The notes under the pieces are model-generated. The model made no database searches, was not told the origin of the DNA, and was given only the letters and a program-made list of their open reading frames with translations. From Antedon mediterranea (lineage: Eukaryota > Echinodermata > Crinoidea > Comatulida > Antedonidae), in the NCBI RefSeq assembly GCF_964355755.1, contig NC_092674.1, forward strand, positions 21,106,001 through 21,170,000: a DNA stretch of 64,000 nt, written 5' to 3'. Below, one piece after another: positions 11,168 through 54,316 of this stretch. The translations under genes and the position numbers were made by a program. Numbering within the stretch: position 1 is the stretch's first letter; the number at the start of each line of letters is the position of its first letter.

Positions 11168-12770
11168 AAAAAAATAAAATGGTTTAAAGTTAATCTCATA
11201 TCAGTTTAAGCCACAGGTTCAAGAATGTATGAAAGGATGGCCAGACAAGAGAGGTTGCTATAACAATCTTAGGCATCAGATCTATAGTACAGCAGTAACA
11301 AATGGCTATTCCAGGCACTTTCCAGACAAAATTTACAGTCCTCTCTATTTCATATATAATTGTTTTCATCACCGTTATCATATAAACTTTATTTTTATTT
11401 ATTATATTCCATAATAAACACTGCTGATCCTAGTGGTTTCTGATTTTAAATATCAAACTAGGCCTATGTATTATGACCTACCACAAACTATCTATGGGCC
11501 ACGGAAACTATGGGACGCAGCACAAATTTTGGGCGCAAAACAGAAAAAAGAAATCAATCAACGTACAACAAAAGGAGTTGTTAAACATGCGTTACTAGTC
11601 ACAATTCCGATAATATTTATTATATAAAATCCAACAGTGGACTGGCACATCACAGTGTGACATGATGTCATGTGCATTATATTAAAAGGGAAACATTGGG
11701 CTGTGTTGAATTTGCTTGACATTAGCTGATAGATTGCTCTAAAAAAGTGCAATTGCAGGCTCATATTTCCAAAATTTACTTACTCAGCCCCACTATGGTT
11801 GGGGCTGGGGGTAGTGAACTTTCTTCTATTGGCTACATTACATGGGTCACTAAAACAGCAAGGGGCATGGGCCAAAGCTTCTTCCCTTCCAGGAACTGTA
11901 TTTTAGGCTGTGAAAGGTTTGCGGAATGCTTGTGTATTATACCTGTTTTTTATTTCTTGTTGTCAGCCATGTGTTACAGGTTGTTTCCATTTCATCTGCT
12001 TTTCGTTTATTCATAGTAAATTGATCATCCTGTGAAAACATAATATATGTCAAAGGTTAACTCAGTTTTCAATAATATACAGCAATCAGAAAGCCACCTT
12101 TTCATGAAAATGTTTTCAGCAAGCACAAACAAAGATTTTTTTTTTGTCTTGTGTGAGTTCATCTGACGTTTATTTAAATTCTCATTGGTGAATATATTAT
12201 ATACATATAAGTACATTTGTGACAATTAAAAGTAAGTGTTTTATTTTTTCAGTATTAACCATATTTGTTTTCATTTAAAATTTTAGATACGATGTTAATT
12301 AAAATGTAAAAATGAAAAATGGCGGTAAAATACATGATTAAAATTTTCTTGTTAAACTATCTTATTTGTGATTTTATTTGTGTTCGAGTAGAGAGGCTAT
12401 AAACTCAGGGGAGGAAAATATAGTATCCTCCCTTTTCACCAAGATAAAAAGGATGAAATGAAAAAAGAGGAATGCAAAAGTTAGATAGAATGATAGCATG
12501 CAATGATATATTTAATGAAAATTGTAAGGTTAGAGTCCATACACTGTGCAAGTCCAAGATGCGATTTTGGCTCTGTGCGTATGTGAGACGCTTCATACCC
12601 GATGTCACCTTAGTACAACTACTACTTACAATTTGTATTTACGATATAAAATATTGCAAATATAGACAAATAATATTGGACAAATGCAAATACATGCAGA
12701 TAACATTGACATGTATACAATATAAATATTGCAAAATAGATCGATCGAGTTAAAGAACAATACCATGAAA
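11168..12770. other. Intergenic, no gene seen
   Basis: Several short open frames on both strands lack codon structure, motifs or consistent splice sites. If the PIP-box gene has further 5' exons they would lie here or beyond, but none could be joined in phase. Confidence 0.5.
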
Positions 12771-12980
12771 GCCCCAGTGGTCTAATGGTTAGGGCAACTG
12801 CATATCAAGCAGACGGTCCGAGTTCGAGTTTCGGTTGGGGCGACATTTTCTCATTCTCACAGATTTCCTCATCTTTATCGTTTAAAAAATTAATTAAATA
12901 ATTTTCAGTGTATCACCGGGCGGTTTGGAATTTATTTCTATGCCTGTTGTGTTTATAGAAAAATATATATATATATATTT
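12771..12980 (+). mobile_element. tRNA-derived SINE, family A
   Basis: The first 72 bases fold as a tRNA: acceptor GCCCCAG with TTGGGGC, D arm, 7-base loop ATATCAA giving anticodon AUC, and T arm CCGAG-TTCGAGT-TTCGG. The closest normal tRNAs are Asp and Glu. A tail of about 130 bases containing TCACCGGGCGGTTTGGAATT and ending in a TA run follows. Head and tail recur together on the minus strand at 49536-49747, which marks this as a SINE and not a plain tRNA gene. Confidence 0.82.
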
Positions 12981-13019
12981 TTAAAAAAGAGTTTATATTG
13001 TATTGTATATAATTATTTG

Positions 13020-13140
13020 AATTTCATTCATTCATTCATACACGGTTATTCATTTACAACAATAATAACAGGGGCCCACACTAAAAGCAAAAGCTTGTCT
13101 CATGAGGGCCCCTACAATACAAATATGTATAATACATGAA
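13020..13140 (-). mobile_element. LINE 3' end, truncated
   Basis: Read on the minus strand the segment ends with TTGTAAATGAATAA and a run of TGAA units, the usual tail of L2/CR1-type LINEs. Upstream there is a GGGGCCC-flanked hairpin. No coding part remains. Confidence 0.45.
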
Positions 13141-13919
13141 AAGAAATATAAAACAATAAAATAAGTTTAAAAAGAGATAAAATATTGAGCATAACAAAAG
13201 TTATGTTGTTTAAATGGCTAATTAGCATTTTACAGATTTAAAAAAAAGTGATTGGCTAGTGAAACAAAAAATTGATTTCTATCTAGTTAATCTTGTAAGT
13301 TGTAAAAGTTGTTGTTGTAACCAATTATCATTTTTTATGCAATATTTTCATTAAAGTTAAAAGTATATAGTTTGACAGTGCATCATTTTTAAAAATCTTT
13401 AAAGATGTCATCATAGTAAAACATTATAATTCATTGCGGTATGTAATAATCTATCTGCACCAAAGTGGTTACTGCATAGTAAATACACGGAGGAATTTTT
13501 CTACAACTTTTAGTCAGTTGTGTATGGCTCGGTGTTCTGTGCTCGTGTCTATGGCACTCAAGGTACCGAGATCGAGTCTCACCTTGGGAAACGAAATAAG
13601 ATTTTTTTTTTATTATCCGTATTGTTTGTTCAAATTTATTTCTTAGTGTATATATTATACACATGATTTATAATGAAATCTAGATAAAAAGTAACTTATC
13701 TTTATTGTTATGTAACAACAAATGTGGTTTATGACATTATACGCAGAGGGATCTTTGATCGGATTGTGATACCGGCTATGGTGGTCGCGTTAGCAAGGTC
13801 CTATCATATATTATAAATAATTAAAGAATCTGAGAAAATCAATCAATCAAAATATCTTTTAAAAATCAATTATCTTTATTTAAATCAATGCATATAACCT
13901 ATAATTCGTCATAGTGACG
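13141..13919. other. Intergenic, no gene seen
   Basis: AT-rich sequence. A stretch at 13520-13595 has a B-box-like GATCGAGTCTC but does not fold as a tRNA. Confidence 0.4.
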
Positions 13920-13924
13920 AATTA

Positions 13925-14208
13925 AATCTAGTTTATTTATTTGTTCTTTCTTTAAACTGAAATACACTTTCAATACAAATGTACTGATTTCCAAAGTGGT
14001 TCAGTAAACATATTTACAACAAAAATAAAATATAAAAGAAAAACAAAAAGAAAGAAAACCGATATAAAACTATTTACAATTGTGAAGGCAAAAGGTTAAT
14101 ACATATATGTTTTCTATAGTGAAGATTTAAAAGTTGCCAAAGACATATTATGGAGTTCTGATTTTATGTTATTTGGTAGAGAATTCCATAGTTTAGTTGA
14201 TCTTATCT
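13925..14208 (-). mobile_element. CR1/L2-type LINE remnant: ORF2 C-terminus and 3' UTR
   Basis: On the minus strand 14208-14114 translates to a peptide with KLWNSLPNNIK followed by SLATFKSSL and a stop, the characteristic C-terminal end of LINE reverse-transcriptase ORFs. About 190 bases of AT-rich 3' UTR follow. The element is truncated on its 5' side. Confidence 0.75.
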
Positions 14209-14215
14209 ATAAACA

Positions 14216-15194
14216 AAACTTCTTTTAGCCTGAGAGTTATTCCATGAAGTCATTATTACACATATACCCAAGCACATTATCTATGTATTTTCCACTCTGT
14301 CTGATCTAATTAATACCCCTTTTTTTTACACTGCCAAGCTATGTGAAAGTGTTCTCTTCCTTTTATTATTGTATAGTTTTGCAGTTTTAATTTTTGTTTT
14401 AGTCATAGTCAATTGACTATGTTTTAGTGTAATGTATTAAGTATATGAGGTTCTACAGCTAATTAAATATGCAAGGTCTTGTACTCAAGTCACACCTCAT
14501 AAATATTGGGCATAGGTATGTAAACAAAGACAGATATCATGTATCAAGTTATCTTAATCTCTACAATTCACTTCTATTATAACATCAGTGCTGTGAACAT
14601 CATATTCTTTTCTGCAGAGTTTCTTTAAAATTAACATTACCAAAACTCAATTTTGTAATTTGTTAACTGTAGTGTAAGTAAAAATCAATATTACAATTTT
14701 CTTGTTATACAATTATGATTTAACCATGTAGGTTTATGTAATGATTTAGTTTGTATTATTAACATACAGAACAGCATGTACAGTGTCACAATGTAATGGT
14801 GTGGCCAATCAGATTATAAGGGACATAAATTATTTTGGACTAGTAGTAGGTTAGGACTAGTAGTTGAACCTGAATGAATGACATACTGTTACAGTGTTTT
14901 GTTTATAATTATTTTAGTAGGGAGTATCGGTACCTGATTAACAGTCGATGTATAAGGGTTGCAGTGTTGCGTATGTCTTTATACTTTCCGTTAATAATAA
15001 TTAAACAATTATTAATCAAACTTCGTAATCTAGTAATATAATAAAGCTCAATATAAAGTAACAAATGAGAATAAGTAAACGACAGAAAATAAATATTCCT
15101 TTGCTTTATAATTAATCAGTGCATAAGTTCACAATACGCAAGTACATAACTTCGTTCCAGGTTGACTTGATGCGGAATACATTGCGCATCACTT
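14216..15194. other. Intergenic, no gene seen
   Basis: AT-rich sequence without coding frames, RNA folds or repeats that I could recognise. Confidence 0.4.
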
Positions 15195-16037
15195 AGGGGC
15201 CTTTCACACCTGTTCTGGCATGGTTCTGGTTCGGCGAATCGAACGGCAATGTTTCGTTTTCACATGCTCCACATGGCTATGCGCCCCGGGGGGGTCACTC
15301 TTAAATATTTCCATACGGGGAGGTGCCGCATTTACGACGGGTATATTTTCGAGGGCCTGGTAGCACAAGTGTGGGAAATTATGGAGAGTTGGTAGCACAA
15401 GTGTGGGGAATGACAGGGTGAAATTAGTAGTTTAAGTGCCTGGCCCGCCCACCCGTGTCAAAATGTCACGATTTATCGCCAAATTTTGCAGGTATTTTAG
15501 CATAATGGATGCTATAAGCCCAGCTATAAGCCCATCGCTAAACACCTTTGAATAGGCCTAGAGTTTTCGCATCAGCAGAAGAACACGAAACATAGCCTAC
15601 GACAAAATCATTCAACTGTGACCACTCTTGACTCTTGATCATCGTCGTCATGCACCGCGGACGAGCGAAAACACGTTCATGATTTTGCCATGAACGGTCT
15701 CTTTGGCCATGCGCAGATCATGCCGGGAACCAGTACAAATATTGCGCCCTCTCTGGCGTGGCCTTGTTTCTGCCGTCTTTTTAGAGAACACTGGATTTTT
15801 ATTTGGTAAATGGTAGTTCAAGTCCGTAGTATTTTTCAGTAAAACAGCTGGTAGCACAAGTGCCTCATGTCTTGAAGTGGCTGCTGCACCCCCCCCCCCC
15901 CCCGTTTGGTTTATATACAAGTGACCCCCTACGGGCTATGCGCCAATCGATATGCGCATGGCCGCGTAAAAATGAAACATTGGCTTTGCCAGCGCCAGAC
16001 TGGAACCGTGCAGACGGGCCCTTTACCCGTGTGGTTC
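15195..16037. mobile_element. Outer MITE of the CTTTCACAC family, interrupted
   Basis: The left end starts GGGGCCTTTCACACCTG and continues into a segment similar, in inverted orientation, to the right end (CAATGTTTC...GCGCC against its reverse complement at about 15950-16035). Related ends occur at 21904 and 32476. The element is split by a second insertion at 15285-15935. Confidence 0.55.
15285..15935. mobile_element. Nested MITE with 8-bp target duplication
   Basis: Terminal inverted repeats CCCGGGGGGGTCACT and AGTGACCCCCTACGGG are flanked directly by CTATGCGC at 15277-15284 and 15936-15943. An 8-bp duplication fits hAT- or P-type transposition. Inside are two or three copies of a GGTAGCACAAGTGTGGG motif and a C homopolymer at about 15888-15903. 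No transposase is encoded. Confidence 0.78.
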
Positions 16038-16353
16038 AGCGACCGGGTTGACTTTTTACCTTGTTTAAACCGGCCTGAATTTCTGCGTCCCAGGTACAAT
16101 TCGGGTTACTTAATTCTGGATCAACTTGATTTGAGTTGTTATTTGTCCTAGACTCCTACTGTAAATTCAAACTATACTTTCAAATGATGTTTTTATTTAC
16201 AATATAAATTTGTACACAATTTTAATTTCAGTGATTTTTTTTATGAATGGTAGGTAATTTCTTTTTTTCAGTGACTTCTTGAGAGTGTACCAATACCCAG
16301 CGGTGGACAGCCGGGGCAAGTCAGGCTTACAGTACTTATGCCATCTGTGAATA

Positions 16354-19776
<3,423 letters not shown>

Positions 19777-20713
19777 AGTAGATCCTATTAGTAAGGTGTA
19801 GGCCTAAACAGGCTAGCAGGCCGTCTGTGACACAGTCACAACAGAGAGTGTGGAGCGGGAGTAGAGTCTGGAGTTGTGTGGAGCAAGTGGCTAGCCTCTA
19901 GGCCTATACCTAGTACTAGTAGTAGTACTAGTAGTAGTAGGGCCTAGTACTAGTAGCCTAGCTAGCTAGTTAGGAGGCCTAACTAGCCTCTAGCCTATCT
20001 TATCTAGTAGGCCTATTCTGTTGAACAATCAATAATGTCGTCTGCTTGTGTTGTACGTGTTGGTTGCGTTCGTTAATTTTCCAAACAGTTCTCATGCTTA
20101 GTTGGCCTAGGCTAGGCCCTATACATTAATAATTATCATAATGAATTTCTAAATAATTTAACAAAGACTATTATTATACCGTACCTACCCTTCTCAAAAC
20201 ATTGGCTTAACTTTGGATACTTTTGTCCTAGCCTAGCCTTTTTAAAGTTTCGCGCGAAATATCGTCAGTTGTGTTCCGCTTGATCAATTTTTCAACATAC
20301 ACACTCCCCCCAAATCCACCAATAGCAGCCTCCGAAGTCTGACGGTGGTGGTGTGTGTCAGGAAGGAGGTCAAGCGTGTCATCCAGATCCACCAAACACA
20401 AGATTATTTACCTGTAAATCCACATTGTGTTTCTAATCAGTCAAGGGAACTTACACAATAGTCGGAGATGGTATCTGTATTAATTAGTAGCACAACTTTA
20501 TCAATGTTATTGTGTTCAAAGACCAAATTCCAAGTCCAGGCGGATCAGGTTGATCTAAATCGTAGGCCACACTCTGTCACGTCTGTGGTGTGATACGAAA
20601 CAGAGCACACACGTACATATAGGTAGGCCTACTCTCTGTCTGTGACGACCATCTTGGCCGTGAATGATACAGGATAAGAACTATTTTATAGCCTACAATT
20701 ACAAACATTCATC
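19777..20713 (+). promoter_or_regulatory. 5' flank of GK5 with CTAG/GGCCTA-rich tract
   Basis: Positions 19880-20010 are packed with TAG, CTAG and AGGCCTA words. The more balanced sequence from about 20230 to 20680, with CpGs and an E2F-like palindrome, is the likely promoter and 5' UTR of GK5. No coding frame is seen. Confidence 0.45.
20248..20259. promoter_or_regulatory. E2F-like palindrome
   Basis: TTTCGCGCGAAA, a perfect 12-base palindrome matching the E2F consensus, 455 bases upstream of the GK5 start codon. Function not testable from sequence. Confidence 0.4.
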
Positions 20714-49041
<28,328 letters not shown>

Positions 49042-49531
49042 ACATATGATCAGTATAAGCATATTGTGTGTAAAGCAAAACAATGCAATATTAAACAATT
49101 ATAATTAATATTAAATATAATTGATAAATATTAAACTTATAAAGCAGACGCTACTTTAAAGGGTAGTTCCGGGTTTTGAAATGTAATGTACAGTAGCATC
49201 ACAAAGAACATGTTTAAGCCGAAGGCAGATGTGCAGGTCGACTACAAGCCAATATTCAAACAATGGGGCAAGGCAGTCAAGAGGTCAATGAACTGGAATG
49301 AATCTGTATAAACATATGATCAGTATAAGCATATTGTGTGTAAAGCAAAACAATGCAATATTAAACAATTATAATTAATATTAAATATAATTGATAACTA
49401 TTAAACTTATAAAGCAGACGCTACTTTAAAGGGTAGTTCCGGGTTTTGAAATGTAATGTACAGTAGCATCACTTTTGAAATCAGTTTAAAAGTGAAAGTT
49501 ATTATCAATGTTGTTACAAATAAGAAACATT

Positions 49532-49535
<4 letters not shown>

Positions 49536-49568
<33 letters not shown>

Positions 49569-49747
49569 ACATCAGGCAATGAACATTAATTCTAAACCGC
49601 CCGGTGATATACTGAAATTTAATTAATTAATTTGAAACGATAAAGATGAGGAAATCTGTGAGAATGAGAAAAAGTCGCCCCAACCGAGACTCGAACTCGG
49701 ACCGCCTGCTTGATATGCAGATGTCCTAACCATTAGACCACTGGGGC
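49536..49747 (-). mobile_element. tRNA-derived SINE, family A, second copy
   Basis: The minus-strand tRNA head (GCCCCAGTGG at 49747, anticodon loop ATATCAA, T arm CCGAG-TTCGAGT-CTCGG) is followed by the same tail as the 12771 copy and a TA run. Its head folds slightly better than the other copy. TA runs occur on both sides. Confidence 0.85.
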
Positions 49748-51155
49748 GTTTATATATATATATATATATATATATAATAATATTATTAATATTAACACAT
49801 TATTGTTTTATAAGAAACAATAGACATTTTAAACCTGGCACTACCTGTTAAAAGAAATTGTTCTTATTAAATGCCTCGCTATAGTCATCTTAACAATACA
49901 GTAGTTTGGTAATGTACAATTTATGGTGTTTTTGCTTTGAAGAGCTAATCTTAAAATAGTTTCTTAAGATCTAGTTTGAAAACCTTGGTTACATTTTTCA
50001 ACAACCAACAACATGATTAATTTACTACACATTTCTCTACATTCCTGTGCATATATAATATAACTTGAATCTTAATAGAATTGTAGACACAAATTCATTG
50101 TACTTTATATGCATCTCTCTCTATATATTCTATGCAATAAAGTAGGTGCACAAATGTATTCATTTGTTGTATTTCAAAGTATGGTGGCCCATAAGTTCAT
50201 GGCAATATTATATTTTGAGAAAAATAATATTGCTGTAAACAAATTGTTATCAATTTAAGGGCCACCGTAAAGAGCACAGCTAACACAATTTTTTACCGGT
50301 AATTTTTTAACATTTTGCTGAATGATAAAAAACATATAATATATATAATATATACATTCCTTGTACAGAAACATAAAAAATAAAAAGTATTACCGCCTCA
50401 ATGTAAATGAAAATAATAGAATAAATCCCACATGTCTTTTGCAAGTTTATATTAGCTGGTTCTGTAATGAACCTTAAATATAATAGATTTAACTATAAAG
50501 TAATTTTTAAAGAAAATTACATCCAGTCTTAAAATTCCTTTTTTTATTTAAGCAATATTCATTAAAAGCATTGGGTAAATATAGTAGAAATTGTATTTTC
50601 CCAAATAAATTGTACAGCTAATTTGATTTATACAGTACTTTTTTTCTACATGAATGAGTTTGCTAGTTATTTTGCTAGACTACAACAATGCCCTGTAACG
50701 TCCACTTTTTGTTACTGCCTACTGTATCTTTTCAATTCTGAATAAAATGAATAAATGATGTAACATTTTTTATTAATAAGATTGCAAATCCTTTCATAGT
50801 TTGTTTCAATTGTAAAACTGGAATTACCCTCTTTCTCAGCTTGACTTCCACCTACATACCCATTGCTCAGCAATACTTTTTAATCTGTTAAATGTTTATA
50901 GTTCAATAATTGTTAACATGCTTTGTGAGAAGCAATATTCGTATTTAAATTCAGCCACCTGTATACAAAATATGCAAATAATATAAATATAAATTAAATA
51001 TTTGAATATATAATCCATTAAATGTATGAAATCACCATTTTTTTCGGTCTACTTCAAGAAACTTTTGTTTTAATGTAGTACACGATGTTACGTAATATTT
51101 TTTAGGTGATCCGCAATTCTGCAGATCACCTGATGTGTTATAATGCAAGAAATGC

Positions 51156-51495
51156 AAATGTTAAACATTGTTTTTGTACAAATTGCTGTACATTCAAACT
51201 TATTTAGTTTCATTGTGTTTAAATTGAATGTTAGAATATAATTAGAATATATTAAATATTTTGTTTTTATTTTGTATATTTTGCACAAAAATTGCTTTGC
51301 TTTCTTCATAACTTGTAATTTTGAAAAATGTTAAACATTGTTTTTGTACAAGTTGCTGTACATTCAAACTTTTATTAGTTTCATTGTGTTTCAATTTGAA
51401 TGTTATTGTTAGAATTTAATTAGAATATATTAAATATTTTATGTTTTTATTTTGTATATTTAGCACAAAAAATGCTTTGCTTTCTTCAAAACATG
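51156..51495. repeat. 170-bp tandem duplicate
   Basis: AAATGTTAAACATTGTTTTT starts at 51156 and at 51326; the copies differ by a few substitutions and short indels. Confidence 0.9.
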
Positions 51496-51888
51496 TAATT
51501 ATTTTTGGTTACAATGTTAGAGTATGTTTTTGTGATTAAGCGCTACAACAGTTTACAAGGGAAAATTCCACAAATTAGCAGCTATTCTTACCTTAAATAA
51601 TCACCTTAACTCTACCATGTTTAAGTATACATGCTGAAAACATTTTCATCATTGGCTGAAGATACTTAATGCACTTTGTCTGATGCGTTTTCATTAAAAA
51701 AAAAAGTTTCAACATGTTGTATCTTTGGTTAAAACTGATTTCCATTAGGCCTACCGCTTTTTTTTAACACATTATTGTAATTTGTTTTTTTTATTGAAAT
51801 ATATGGTTACGTTTATCAGGTTTATGTATAATATTCCGTATTTTGTATATAAAAAAAAATAAAAGGTGTGCGAAATTGGGAAAATATT

Positions 51889-52003
51889 ATCCAATGAGGC
51901 TGGTGTACACATAGAGATGGTGGTCATAAATGTATCTATATTTATCCAATAGGGCTGGTGTACACATAGAGATGGCAGGTGGTCATAAATGTATCTATGT
52001 TTA
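51889..52003. repeat. 55-bp tandem duplicate
   Basis: ATCCAATRRGGCTGGTGTAC begins each unit; the second carries a small GGCA insertion. Confidence 0.85.
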
Positions 52004-52191
52004 TGAATCGTATAAGTCAATTTATGAATATCTTATTTATGAGAAAATATATTTAAACTATTGTTTATGATCGTCAGTAATAGATTTCTTTTTTTCACCT
52101 AAATACTAATACTAAATTCTACTGTATGAGTTGATGCATACCTAATGTTTGAATAATAACAAATAAAATAAATAATTAAAATTACATCTTT

Positions 52192-52335
52192 AAAGCTTGG
52201 TTTTCACTCGACTGCAACGACGTAGGTTGACCAATTATAACATTTTGGATGGTCCATCTGGTCGTTATTGGTCAAATTACTTGCGGTGCGGTTACGTCCT
52301 TGCGTTATGTCCGAGTGGGAAAGTTAACGAAATTG
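52192..52335. mobile_element. Short MITE-like element
   Basis: Left AAGCTTGGTTTTCACTCG and right CCGAGTGGGAAAGTT are imperfect inverted ends around GC-richer sequence. The GGTTTYCACT type of end is like that of the element at the right edge of the window. Confidence 0.45.
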
Positions 52336-54316
52336 GTTTGCACCATTGTTGTTAATGTAGTGTGTGATTGGGTAGGTTTACACTGAATGTGCATTTTACA
52401 GTAATGTTATTACTTCTAATGTAAGTAACCATTTTAGAGAAAGAATATTATAGTATTGCAAAATGTATAATATAATAATTTAAAATTATTTATGATTTTA
52501 AAATTCGTATTTATAAATGTGTATTTATTTAAGAATTGTCCATCATTTGAGTACTGGCATAGATTGCTTAAATCGATAGGATTAATTGAAACGTATTGTA
52601 TAATGGTACCATATACGCTATATTATTATACAAACCTTCGTTTATAGAACACTATATTCCTCCATCCATGATCCATCAGTTCATAGGCAATCCGCTAATG
52701 TATCGGTAATGATGTTCTTAATTTATTTGGGAACTGATTTTATCATCACAATTCTGTCAGGATTTTCTTAGAATCCTGGATTTTATGGTTGCGGCATTGG
52801 GAATTGTATTGTCGAGATGTCTCTGAAATCCCACTAGATTTTATGGTAGCAGCATTGGAATTTCATTTTCTAGATATACCTGAAATCCTGCTGAATTGTA
52901 TACTTACAGCATTGTAATTTGTATTGTTGAGATATACTTGCAATCGATAAATATGCATATTAATTTGATTATAATAGAGAGGGTGTGTTTGTTTATCAGT
53001 CAAAGAAAATATTGGGAGTTGAAAAATGATTTATCTATGAAGTATTCTTTAACTTAATTCATGAGGTATATCTACGAGGCCTATTCATAAAGGACCAATC
53101 ATCAAATGTTTATGGTCATTTTGTGAATGCATACTATTGAACAATAGAATAAATGATGGCTGAACAGTGACTGTACAGTACTATACTCAAATAATTGTAC
53201 AGTAGTAATACATGACTAGTTATGTTATTTCAGAAGTGTTTAAAAATCTTGTTTAACTGTATTGTAAGGAGTATTTTTGTATACTAATAAAATTACACCA
53301 CCTGCTAAAATTGTTTATTTCATTATTGTCCCCTTGAATAATGTTGTTGAATCAATAGGCCATTTTAATTTCACACAATAGTTATTCACATTCGGATATA
53401 TTTGAGAGAAGGATTTGTTATCAATCTTACATTAAATCGTAAAATGACCTTTGTCGTAACAATTCCTGTAGTACTGAAATTTGCGAAGATCTCATTATGT
53501 TTTCGAAAAATGAGCAGAATATCGACTTTTCCAAATATTATATTGAGGTAACATGAGCAGAACACATGTGCATCTTTGCATGCCAAACAAAAATAATATT
53601 TATTGAGGTAATATGCCATTTTTTTTTATATAACTTCCATAAAGGAATTTCAACCCTTTTATTTTTTGACATAACTGGTTACTATATCATAATCTGGGAT
53701 GCATATAATATTTGGAAAAGTTGATATTCTGCCCATTTAAAAAAAACAAGTGACTTTGGGGTTGGATCAACAGGCTTAGCTAGAGTGATTAAGTTCACTT
53801 AGGTTGACCCTGTTCTCCCCAATTTTTAGTTTCTTTTTTAATGTATACTGAAATAGACCGAATAAATAATGAAATGATTGAATGAATTCATTCATATTTA
53901 TTTAGTTATCGTTTATAATACAATTTCGGTACATAATTAAGAAGTTTACAATTCTGTTTTTGCAAGACCTTTTTATATAAAACAAAGATAATACACAACA
54001 TAATATAATAAAAGTAAAAAAGAAACGTCATTTCCTATATATACAATTCAGTGTTGTTCATCAGCATAAAGCGATACATTTTTCAACATGTTTATGTATA
54101 CATTTATTTAAAAATATAGAATTCAGCGAATATTCCAGAAGTTGCAAGTGTTTTAATCTTGGATTTCTATTGTACACTTATTAAACAATACAATCCAATT
54201 AAAACAAAGCAGTGTGATGACAGATGAACGAGTACCGTTTGGTGGCAGCACTCACCCTGGAGTGAGAGGCTAGCAGCATTGGTAGCTGAAGTATTTCTGT
54301 ATATTATTACTATCTC

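Larger units (their letters stand above)
49042..54316. other. Interval between convergent GK5 and FUZ
   Basis: 5.3 kb of AT-rich sequence. It holds the GK5 duplicated tail, a SINE (minus), a 170-bp and a 55-bp tandem duplicate, and a MITE-like element at 52192. Candidate GK5 poly(A) signal AATAAA at 50136; candidate FUZ signal (TTTATT on +) at 54103. No coding potential found. Confidence 0.6.

Noticed and set aside
11776-11860. Upstream exon of the PIP-box gene (minus-strand GTAAGT donor near 11777)
   Set aside because: The only open frame at this donor ends in a phase that does not fit the next acceptor.
12771-12842. Functional tRNA-Asp gene
   Set aside because: The AUC anticodon is not normal for Asp and the 3' tail is shared with the copy at 49536-49747, so a SINE is the better reading.
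13510-13595. tRNA-like segment with GATCGAGTCTC
   Set aside because: No acceptor or D stem can be drawn; at most a decayed SINE head.
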